From Flavobacterium chungbukense (GTDB taxonomy: Bacteria > Bacteroidota > Bacteroidia > Flavobacteriales > Flavobacteriaceae): a stretch of 44,385 bases of DNA. This document shows, one piece after another, positions 9,617-16,402 of the stretch (position 1 is the stretch's first letter; every line of letters starts with the position of its first letter). The position numbers were made by a program, and so were the translations under genes. The stretch is taken from NCBI RefSeq assembly GCF_020805785.1, contig NZ_JAJGZV010000014.1:1-44385 (forward strand), given 5' to 3'. The notes under the pieces were generated by a model. That model did no database searches. It was not told where the DNA came from and saw only the letters and a program-made list of their open reading frames with translations.

Positions 9617-9650
9617 TTTGACGCATAAAATTTATAAATTAATATATTTG
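9617..9650 (+). promoter_or_regulatory. Predicted promoter of the ECF sigma gene
   Basis: TTTG (9617-9620) and TATATTTG (9643-9650) match the Bacteroidota -33 and -7 (TAnnTTTG) elements with a 22-base spacer. The -7 box ends only five bases before the ATG at 9656, so a transcript from it would be leaderless or nearly so. A second -7-like box, TACATTTG, is at 9527-9534. Confidence 0.55.
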
Positions 9651-9655
9651 TTTCT

Positions 9656-10261
9656 ATGAAGATTGATGATTACAGCGATAATACCACCTTAATTGATTCT
9701 CTTAAAAATGGAGATGAAACCGCTTACACCTATCTCATCGATACTTATCACCATAAACTTTGCGTTTACGCTAATAGTCTGGTAAAGAATGTTTACAGCG
9801 CAGAAGATATTGTTCAAAACGTTTTTATTAAAGTTTGGGAACAGCGCACGAGATTAAAAACAGATCATTCTTTAAAAAGTTTTCTTTATAAATTGGTTTA
9901 CAATGAGTTCATTGATTTGTATCGAAAAAATCAATCTTTGTTTTCTCTAGAAAAATCATATTATGATGCTTTGAATGGAATTGTTCAAGAAGACGATTCT
10001 GAAGCCTTTCAACGTGTTTTAAATGCTGTCAACAAAGAAATTCAAAATCTGCCTCCAAAGTGCAAAGAGGTTTTTATTTTAAGTAAAAAAGAAGGATTGA
10101 CCAATATTGAAATTGCCGAACATTTGGATGTTTCGATCAAAACCGTTGAAGCACAAATTACTAAGGCGTTTTCTATTTTACGCAGTTCTTTGGAAGAAAA
10201 AGTAAAAAGCGTTTTGTTTCTTTTATTTTCTGCAAAAAAAAAATTCAGACTAAATAATTAA
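9656..10261 (+). CDS. ECF-type RNA polymerase sigma factor
   Basis: The 201-residue product has the two domains of group 4 sigma factors. Region 2 runs from about 15 to 95 (AYTYLIDTYHHKLCVYAN, AEDIVQNVFIKVWEQ, LKSFLYKLVYNEFIDLYRK). Region 4 is at about 125-185 (LPPKCKEVFILSKKEGLT, NIEIAEHLDVSIKTVEAQI). It should direct RNA polymerase to the SusC/SusD promoter when FecR releases it. It diverges from fecR with a 281-base gap holding its promoter. Its gene ends in a hairpin shared with the convergent neighbour. The length and motifs fit the RpoE-like FecR-partner family well. Confidence 0.95.
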   Translation: MKIDDYSDNTTLIDSLKNGDETAYTYLIDTYHHKLCVYANSLVKNVYSAEDIVQNVFIKVWEQRTRLKTDHSLKSFLYKLVYNEFIDLYRKNQSLFSLEKSYYDALNGIVQEDDSEAFQRVLNAVNKEIQNLPPKCKEVFILSKKEGLTNIEIAEHLDVSIKTVEAQITKAFSILRSSLEEKVKSVLFLLFSAKKKFRLNN

Positions 10262-10277
10262 TCTGAATTTTCCTTTA
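10234..10277. terminator. Bidirectional terminator between convergent genes
   Basis: AAAATTCAGA (10240-10249) pairs exactly with TCTGAATTTT (10262-10271). A run of A precedes it and T-rich sequence follows, so it can end both the sigma factor transcript and the operon on the minus strand. Confidence 0.75.
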
Positions 10278-10625
10278 TTGTTTTAAAGCATAAATATATC
10301 CTATTCCTATTTCTCCGCTCTGTAATTGATATTCCGTCTGAATTCGAACATAACCATCACCTTCAAATTCGTCAAGATAATCCCAATTTGTTGTGAGATC
10401 TTCAGAGAAAAGTACATAACATTTTATAGTTTCGGCTTCTTCAAGATTTACAGAAACAAAACCATTATAACCTAAAGATGACCCCCAGCCGCCTTCTTGG
10501 AGTTTTCCTTTAATAATTGCTTTTTTCCATTCGCCTTTAATCGGATTCATAACCGAATGGTTAGATTCTCCTGGCGCCAAAGAACCATATATAATTAAGG
10601 CTGGTATTAATTGTAAATCTTTCAT
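10275..10625 (-). CDS. Gamma-glutamylcyclotransferase (GGCT/AIG2-like) family protein
   Basis: The 116-residue product begins its fold with the family substrate loop YGSLAPGE (13-20). It carries the catalytic-glutamate motif as YLDEFEGDGY (83-92, Glu88 by analogy with the LDxxEG motif). It is short but complete for the AIG2-like fold, which cleaves gamma-glutamyl amines or gamma-glutamyl peptides with release of 5-oxoproline. Its ATG overlaps the stop of the upstream hydrolase gene (ATGA, 10622-10625), so the two are translationally coupled. No signal peptide is convincing, so it is probably cytoplasmic. The true substrate is unknown. Confidence 0.8.
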   Translation of the reverse strand: MKDLQLIPALIIYGSLAPGESNHSVMNPIKGEWKKAIIKGKLQEGGWGSSLGYNGFVSVNLEEAETIKCYVLFSEDLTTNWDYLDEFEGDGYVRIQTEYQLQSGEIGIGYIYALKQ

Positions 10626-11374
10626 CTATTCTCAATTTCCATTTTCTCTTCAAAAAATTCAAAAACTGGTATTTTCATATCGTGATAAAAAAGTACTTTC
10701 CAATTTTCATCTTTTGCTTGTTGTTCCCATTTCTTGCGTGATTCTCTTGCACGTTTTCCGTCAAAATCAGTTTTGTAAGCAACATGCATGGACCAATATA
10801 TTTTTTGTGGTAAATCATCTGCGCCATAAAAAACAATTTCATCATCGGCTTTTATCCAGAAAACTTGATGAAATTTGGTATGTCCAGCCGAAACTTCATA
10901 AAAGATTTCATTGGTTATATTTCCGTTGTCAGAATTTAATAACTCAACATTTGGAAGTTTTTTTAATTGACTTAATAACTCAAAAACGTACGACGGATTA
11001 TTGATTTGTTCTAAAGCAAAATCTATTTCTCGTTCCTGAATGTAAATCTTTGCATTCGGAAAATTTTGAACAAAATTGCCGTTCTCAAAATAACCAATTC
11101 CTTCTATATGATCTTTATGCAGATGCGAAACCAAAACTTTTGTTATTTCATTAGAACTAATATTATTCTTTTGAAGCATCTCGTGAATAAACGGAATTCC
11201 ATTATTTACGAATCCTAAACCAAAATCTAATAAAATGACATCATTATCGGTAATAATGAGAAAAGGCTGAATTGCCATTTTCAAACCAGAATCTGATGTC
11301 TTTTCATTTAGAAGTTTAAATTCCTTTTGAGCATTTGCCACGTAATTTCCTTCTTGTAAAGCTATGATTTTCAT
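10622..11374 (-). CDS. MBL-fold metallo-hydrolase
   Basis: I place the start at the ATG at 11374 (MKIIALQEGNYVANAQKEF), giving 250 residues; an upstream ATG at 11407 adds 11 residues unlike the family. The metal site HxHxDH is seen in VSHLHKDHIEG. A second histidine lies in EVSAGHTKFHQVFWIK, an aspartate in VFYGADDLP and a late histidine in VLFYHDMKIP, so the set of zinc ligands is plausible. The protein resembles the lactonase/SoxH-like branch of MBL hydrolases and lacks a signal peptide. It is coupled to a gamma-glutamylcyclotransferase-like gene and divergent from a LysR regulator, which may control both. The substrate is not predictable. Confidence 0.85.
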   Translation of the reverse strand: MKIIALQEGNYVANAQKEFKLLNEKTSDSGLKMAIQPFLIITDNDVILLDFGLGFVNNGIPFIHEMLQKNNISSNEITKVLVSHLHKDHIEGIGYFENGNFVQNFPNAKIYIQEREIDFALEQINNPSYVFELLSQLKKLPNVELLNSDNGNITNEIFYEVSAGHTKFHQVFWIKADDEIVFYGADDLPQKIYWSMHVAYKTDFDGKRARESRKKWEQQAKDENWKVLFYHDMKIPVFEFFEEKMEIENR

Positions 11375-11423
11375 TTTTCTTTCGTCTGTAATTTTACAAC
11401 AGTACAAAGTTCTTAAGATTTTC

Positions 11424-11462
11424 TATATTTGTAAAACCTTATTTTTCGATATAATCAATCGA
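11424..11462 (+). promoter_or_regulatory. Predicted -7 box and LysR-type binding site before the LysR gene
   Basis: TATATTTG (11424-11431) fits the -7 consensus. Just downstream TCGAT (11446-11450) and ATCGA (11458-11462) form an inverted repeat with a seven-base spacer, of the shape used by LysR regulators for autocontrol. It lies in the divergent gap between the hydrolase and LysR genes. Confidence 0.4.
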
Positions 11463-11478
11463 TAAAACCGATTTAGGA

Positions 11479-12354
11479 ATGGAACTTCGACAGCTTAAAT
11501 ATTTTCTCAAAGCAAAAGAATTACTAAATTTTACAGAAGCTGCGGCAGCGCTTTATATTAGCCAAAGCACATTATCACAACAAATTAAACAGTTGGAAGA
11601 CGAATTACAAGTTCCACTTTTTAATAGAATCGGAAAAAGAATTACACTAACCGAAGCTGGAAATTTATTTGCTCTTTATGCACAGCAATCGGTAAATAAA
11701 GCTTCTGACGGACTCCAATTTATTAAAGACCTGAATAATCTTGAAACTGGAAAAATTGCTATCGGCGTGACCTATGCATTGCGCCACGTGGTTACCAAAG
11801 CGCTGATTTTATTTAGTTCAGAATATCCAAAAATTCAATTTGAAATTGTTTTTGGAACTTCTCAGGAATTAATTCATAAATTGAATCATTTTGAACTTGA
11901 TGTTATTCTGACTTTCGAAGAAATTGCCTCAGAAGCCCATTTCAAATACAGAGAATTATTTACCTCTCCAATGGCATTGGTTACTTCGTCTGAAACGTCT
12001 TTAATCCATAAAAAAAGCATTTCTCTAAAAGAAGTGAGTTCTTTGCCACTGGCACTTCCTTCGAGTGGTTTTAGTACGACGCTGTTTATCAATAAAGCTT
12101 TTGAAAAAGACAATCTCAATCCGAAAGTTACGATTGAAATCAATGATATTCCGACTTTATTAGAATTAATTAAAACCGGAAAATGGCATACAATATTAAC
12201 CAAAACGACAATTGAAAATGAAAAAGATCTGCACGCGATTCCAATAAAAGGGCAAAACATGACCCGAACTGCGATGTTGATTTCCTTGAAAGAAGTGTAT
12301 GAGAAAAAAGCAGTTAAAGCCTTTTTGAATATGTTAATGGAGAATTTGAAGTAA
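11479..12354 (+). CDS. LysR-family transcriptional regulator
   Basis: The 291-residue product opens with MELRQLKYFLKAKELLNFTEAA, the standard LysR winged helix-turn-helix (AAALYISQSTLSQQIKQLE, ending LTEAG near 58). A linker helix and a two-lobed effector domain of the periplasmic-binding type follow (GKIAIGVTYALRHVVTKAL, ELDVILTFEE). It is of the CynR/CysB-like size. It diverges from the MBL hydrolase and cyclotransferase genes and probably controls them. Its effector is unknown. It is one of only two plus-strand genes in the window. Confidence 0.93.
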   Translation: MELRQLKYFLKAKELLNFTEAAAALYISQSTLSQQIKQLEDELQVPLFNRIGKRITLTEAGNLFALYAQQSVNKASDGLQFIKDLNNLETGKIAIGVTYALRHVVTKALILFSSEYPKIQFEIVFGTSQELIHKLNHFELDVILTFEEIASEAHFKYRELFTSPMALVTSSETSLIHKKSISLKEVSSLPLALPSSGFSTTLFINKAFEKDNLNPKVTIEINDIPTLLELIKTGKWHTILTKTTIENEKDLHAIPIKGQNMTRTAMLISLKEVYEKKAVKAFLNMLMENLK

Positions 12355-12370
12355 TTTTTTAACGCTAAAG

Positions 12371-12477
12371 TTTGTCAATTTAGACGAAGGAGAAATCACA
12401 CGCGCAATTCCGCAAAGAAAAAGCGCAAATCTTTGTCGATCTTCTATTGTGATTTCTCGTTCCTCGAAATGACAAAA
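12371..12477. repeat. REP-like palindromic element (copy 1)
   Basis: Ends TTTGTCAATTTAGACGAAGG and TTCCTCGAAATGACAAAA are imperfect inverted repeats, with the inner pair AGAAATCACA/TGTGATTTCT. It belongs to the same family as copies at 26136, 30846, 33532, 34934 and 37775, and sits between two convergent genes. Confidence 0.8.
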
Positions 12478-12520
12478 TTGGGCTAAAATATCTACAGATT
12501 TGATTTTATGTCTGTTTATC

Positions 12521-12597
12521 GTAGAGACGCACCGCAGTGCGTCTAATACAATGTTTGTCGATATACTAGATGTAGACGCACTGCGGTGCGTCTCTAC
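12521..12597. repeat. Perfect 25-bp inverted repeat (GTAGAGACGCAC family)
   Basis: The arm at 12521-12545 (beginning GTAGAGACGCACCGC) is the exact reverse complement of 12573-12597, with a 27-base loop. It lies just downstream of the esterase gene and could act as its terminator. A degenerate single arm occurs at 26327-26352. Confidence 0.85.
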
Positions 12598-12612
12598 AGA
12601 AAATCTTTGTAA

Positions 12613-14520
12613 CTACTTCAATTCTGCCTCAAAAGGCGAAGCAGGCAAATTTTCTTTATTATACAAATTAGCAACATCAGGATTGTCTGCCCAAGCGTAA
12701 CGCACTTTTACTGGATTTTGAACTTCATTATTCCAAACAATAATTTTATTGCCTTCAATAATTGCTTTCGCCCAGACAAATTTTCCATCTGAACCCGCAA
12801 CTGCAAAACCGTTTAAAATATTTCCTCCTTTGCTTATTAATCCAGTTCCAATTTCATTAAAACTCAAAATAAGCTGATCTTCTTTCTTTTCCATTGATTT
12901 AAAAATTGGGCCAGAAGCGATTATTTTTTTCTCGCCATAAACCAATTTTCTTGCCTGAAGAGCCAGTCTTTTTCCAACATCATATTTGTTTAAAGGATGA
13001 ATATCATTCCATTCGCCCAAATCTATTGTAACTGCCAATCCTGTATTTTCAACTTTTAATAAATTGGATTGCTGTTGTCTCAAAGCCGCCCAACTGCTTT
13101 CTACAGGCTCCGATTTTGGATCCAAATAATTAGTTAGCTGCACGATTAAAAATGGTAATTTTTCTTGATTGAATTGCCTACGCCATGTGTCAATTAGAAT
13201 TTCCATTAAAGAAAAATATTCTGATGGCTTTTTCGTATTTGATTCGCCTTGATACCATAAAACTCCTTTTAACGGATAATTTTTTAAAGGTGCAATCATG
13301 GCGTTATAAAGTCCAACGGGTTTCCATCTTACAAAAGTCTGTCCTGGAAGCGGATCCATTTTTGAACCTAATTTATAATTCCAATTTCCTTTTAAATCGA
13401 TTGTTTTACTGCCAATAATTAACTCATAAGGTTTATCGGTTACTAAACCGCCTCTTCCAGAATTGTTAATGACGCGAACAGTAATTTCGTTTTTTCCTTC
13501 TTTTAAAAAACTAGCATTGAAAGAATAAATTCTCGGCGGATATTGATATGAAGTTGTTCCCACAAAATTTCCGTTTACAAAAACAGAATCGGCATCTACA
13601 ATTCGTCCTAAAATTAATTTTGCTTGATTTTCTTTTACTTTTTCTAAAACAAACTCTTTTTTAAACCAAACTGAACCGTTTACATTTCCAAGTTCTCCAT
13701 CAGCCCAATAACCTGGAATATTCATTGTTTTCCAATCTGAAATATCGGTTGTGTTTTTCCATTTATTTTGTAAACCCAAATCGGTTTGATTTACTAATTT
13801 ATACCAATCTGAACTTACTTTACGATCATTTTCATCGATTTGTTTTTCGAGTTTCCCGTCTTTAAATTTCAAATATTCCTGATAATAGTCTGGAAACTTT
13901 TTAATTCCCTCTTCGTTAATCCAAGATTCAGCTGGAGATCCACCTAAAGCGCTATTAATTAATCCGATTGGAATTTTATACTTTTCATAAATTTCTGCAG
14001 CAAAAAAATAACCAACGCCCGTAAATTGCAAAACGCTGTTTGGATTTGCTGAAACCCATTCGCCAGACGAAAAATCATTTCTTTCTTTTTCAAAATAATA
14101 TTCATCTGGCACTATAAATTGCCTAATATTTGAATTTTCAGATTTCGCAATTACTTCTTTGTATTTGTCTTTCAATCTATCCATCGGAAGTTCCATGTTA
14201 GATTGTCCAGAACACAGCCAAACGTCACCGAAAAGAATATTTTTCAGCACAATTGTATTGGTTGCTTTTATAGTCATTTCATAAGGTCCGCCCGCTTTTT
14301 GTGACGGAATCTGAATCGACCATTTCCCATCTTCTGATGTTGTTGTATTGTATTTTTTTCCTTTAAAATCAAGTTCTATACTTTCGTTTGGTGACGCCCA
14401 ACCCCAAATATTGACTTTGGTATCGCGCTGCAAAATCATTCCGTCGCTTATTAATCTCGGCAATTTTATTTGCGCACTGACGCTAAAGGTTATTAGAAAT
14501 GCTAGTATTATTTCTTTCAT
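12613..14520 (-). CDS. SASA-family carbohydrate esterase (sialate O-acetylesterase-like; probable acetylxylan esterase)
   Basis: The 635-residue product has a signal peptide (MKEIILAFLITFSVSAQ). The SGNH-hydrolase-like SASA motifs are visible: CSGQSNMELPM with the likely nucleophile Ser107, GVLWYQGESN, and the catalytic pair in NDIHPLNKYDVG. Between the two halves of the hydrolase lies a galactose-binding-like beta-sandwich (about 240-370: GSVWFKKEFVLE, DADSVFVNGNFVGTTSY). These enzymes remove O-acetyl groups from sugars. Last in the xylan operon, its natural role is most likely deacetylation of acetylated glucuronoxylan. Annotation as sialate esterase would follow only from family naming; nothing nearby concerns sialic acid. 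Confidence 0.88.
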   Translation of the reverse strand: MKEIILAFLITFSVSAQIKLPRLISDGMILQRDTKVNIWGWASPNESIELDFKGKKYNTTTSEDGKWSIQIPSQKAGGPYEMTIKATNTIVLKNILFGDVWLCSGQSNMELPMDRLKDKYKEVIAKSENSNIRQFIVPDEYYFEKERNDFSSGEWVSANPNSVLQFTGVGYFFAAEIYEKYKIPIGLINSALGGSPAESWINEEGIKKFPDYYQEYLKFKDGKLEKQIDENDRKVSSDWYKLVNQTDLGLQNKWKNTTDISDWKTMNIPGYWADGELGNVNGSVWFKKEFVLEKVKENQAKLILGRIVDADSVFVNGNFVGTTSYQYPPRIYSFNASFLKEGKNEITVRVINNSGRGGLVTDKPYELIIGSKTIDLKGNWNYKLGSKMDPLPGQTFVRWKPVGLYNAMIAPLKNYPLKGVLWYQGESNTKKPSEYFSLMEILIDTWRRQFNQEKLPFLIVQLTNYLDPKSEPVESSWAALRQQQSNLLKVENTGLAVTIDLGEWNDIHPLNKYDVGKRLALQARKLVYGEKKIIASGPIFKSMEKKEDQLILSFNEIGTGLISKGGNILNGFAVAGSDGKFVWAKAIIEGNKIIVWNNEVQNPVKVRYAWADNPDVANLYNKENLPASPFEAELK

Positions 14521-14543
14521 TGCAATTTATTTTTTTGCCACGT

Positions 14544-14686
14544 TTTTTTTCGCCACGAATTTCACAAATTAACACTAATTCATATTTTGTCTATAATATT
14601 ACAATCTCACGAATTTTTTAATTTATGAAATTAATGACAACTGCAAAAAAATTAGTGCCAATTCGTGAAATTCGTGGCGAAAAAAC
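14544..14686. repeat. Long imperfect inverted repeat (CGCCACGAATTTC family)
   Basis: The arm 14544-14580 (TTTTTTTCGCCACGAATTTC then CACAAATTAACACTAATT) pairs with 14650-14686 (AATTAGTGCCAATTCGTGAA then ATTCGTGGCG) with a few mismatches. It fills the gap between the GH35 and esterase genes and would form a long hairpin in a read-through transcript. Confidence 0.8.
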
Positions 14687-16308
14687 TACTCGTAACTATA
14701 TAATTTTATTTTTTGGATTTCGTAATCGCCAACAGAAATTCTCAAATGTCTACCTTGGTGCGTTTGATCTCCGTTAAAATGTCTTATTGTTTTAAAAACT
14801 TCATTTTCAAATCTACCTTGATCGGTTTTTAAAATTCCAGCATTTAAATTTTCTTTTAAAGTTTTAAAAGTCACCACAATTCCAGAACCTGCAATATAAA
14901 ATTCATTTTTAGCAATTTCAATAATAATCGCGCTCGACATTGGCCAAACCTCAGCTTTTGCTCCATCCGACCAATTTAAAGTATAATCATGTTTGAAAGT
15001 GAATTCGTAATCTCCCATTTTAATGATTTGAGTATTATTTTCTTTATCTAAAAGAACGCCGTCAATTTTTCCTTGTCCTTTTTGAGCTTCAATAGTTGGT
15101 GTTAATTGCTTTACTAAATCGTAAATTTTTCCGAGCGGTTCTTTTTTGGCATCGACAATCGATTCGATAGAAAATGGCGAAAAACCAATTGCTTCATAAT
15201 GACCAATTGCATACAAACCTTTAAATGGCGCGGTTTCATCAAAACGATGTTCGGGAATAAATAATGGATCGCCTTGACGCGTGAACAAATCATTCCATTG
15301 TTTGAATGACGGGTTGTAAAAATCTGGTGCTAAAAAATCTATAGTATTTCCAGCGGCTTTCCAAACATCCATAAGATGCGGCAACGGACCTGCGCTAGGA
15401 TATTGTCCAGGTTTTTTTTCTGGTGCATTTAATGCTGCATTTACAAACATCGGAATTGGATAAATATCTTTTCCTGCTTTTGCGACTATATTGGTGAATT
15501 TTGAAAAATACCAAGCCATGAAAATTTCGTCTGTATGAAGTCCTTTTCCGAAAATTTCTTCCCAGTTTCCTGAAGTTTTAAATCCGTTTTTCTTCCAGAT
15601 TTCTAAAAATTCAGGAACCAATTTTTCTTTATTTTTTTGAACATATTGCAACAATTCTTTTGGAACTTCTTTTTTAAAAGCTTCATTTGCTAACGGATGA
15701 TAATCTCGTGCAGTTGGCAGCATTCCGATTTCATTTTCAACTTGAATCATAATAACCGTTTGCTCTTTTTGATCAAATTCTTTAATATGACTCATCAATT
15801 TTTTGAAAGCATTCAAATCGGCTTGAAGGTTATTTTCGCTGAAAGGCGTTACAATTTCATGACTTTTATTTTTATCGTCTTTTACTCTCGGATATTTTTT
15901 CTGGTTTAATTTTACCCAAGCCGGTGCATGACTGGACATACTATTTTTCCAAGATCCAAACCAAAGAAAAATCAATTTTAAATTTTCTTTTCTCGCACGA
16001 AGAATCAAATCGTCTACTAATTGAAAGTCAAATTTTCCTTCTTCAGGTTCTATCAATTCCCAATAAATTGGCGTTAATACGGTATTGAGATTCATATCAA
16101 CCAATTTTTGCCAAATGGCTTCCATGCTTTCCATACTTGTTGCTGATGAATTTCCTAATTCGCCGCCGCATATCAAAAATGGTTTTTGGTTTACAATTAG
16201 TTGTGTTTTATTTCCCTTTTTTTGAAGATAAGGTATGTTTTGAGAAAACCCAAAATGCATTAAAAATAAAGCTGTTAGAAGAAAACTTTTTTTGAGATTA
16301 TGAAACAT
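14686..16308 (-). CDS. GH35 family glycoside hydrolase with DUF5597-like C-terminus (beta-galactosidase-like)
   Basis: I take the ATG at 16308 (MFHNLKKSFLLTALFLMHFG) as start, giving 540 residues with a signal peptide ending near FSQN; the ATG at 16338 would put ten charged residues before it. A TIM-barrel follows with FLICGGELGNSSATS, LTPIYWELIEPEEGKFDF, the acid/base motif IQVENEIGM (Glu193) and the nucleophile motif FIPEHRFDE (Glu353). The tail from about 400 matches the beta-sandwich seen in GH35 proteins with DUF5597. GH35 enzymes mostly remove terminal beta-galactose. In a glucuronoxylan locus it might act on galactose-capped glucuronic acid side chains; that is inference. It is separated from the upstream xylanase gene by a hairpin at 16342-16374. 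Confidence 0.88.
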   Translation of the reverse strand: MFHNLKKSFLLTALFLMHFGFSQNIPYLQKKGNKTQLIVNQKPFLICGGELGNSSATSMESMEAIWQKLVDMNLNTVLTPIYWELIEPEEGKFDFQLVDDLILRARKENLKLIFLWFGSWKNSMSSHAPAWVKLNQKKYPRVKDDKNKSHEIVTPFSENNLQADLNAFKKLMSHIKEFDQKEQTVIMIQVENEIGMLPTARDYHPLANEAFKKEVPKELLQYVQKNKEKLVPEFLEIWKKNGFKTSGNWEEIFGKGLHTDEIFMAWYFSKFTNIVAKAGKDIYPIPMFVNAALNAPEKKPGQYPSAGPLPHLMDVWKAAGNTIDFLAPDFYNPSFKQWNDLFTRQGDPLFIPEHRFDETAPFKGLYAIGHYEAIGFSPFSIESIVDAKKEPLGKIYDLVKQLTPTIEAQKGQGKIDGVLLDKENNTQIIKMGDYEFTFKHDYTLNWSDGAKAEVWPMSSAIIIEIAKNEFYIAGSGIVVTFKTLKENLNAGILKTDQGRFENEVFKTIRHFNGDQTHQGRHLRISVGDYEIQKIKLYSYE

Positions 16309-16341
16309 ACTTTTTGTTTTAATAGTAAAAATAAACAAAGG

Positions 16342-16379
16342 AGCTTTGTCAAAATTTAGAACTTTGACAAAGCTTTTTT
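16342..16379 (+). terminator. Hairpin between GH10 and GH35 genes, T-run on the plus strand
   Basis: AGCTTTGTCAAA (16342-16353) pairs exactly with TTTGACAAAGCT (16363-16374), followed by five T on the plus strand. Genes here run on the minus strand, where the stem is preceded by A and followed by CTCCTTTG, so it would be at best a weak attenuator in the operon direction. Confidence 0.5.
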
Positions 16380-16402
16380 GCTACTCAACAGATTTTAATT
16401 TA

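Noticed and set aside
12500..12700. A 66-codon plus-strand open frame
   Set aside because: It runs through the 25-bp inverted repeat and into the opposite-strand esterase gene; no promoter and no protein-like composition.
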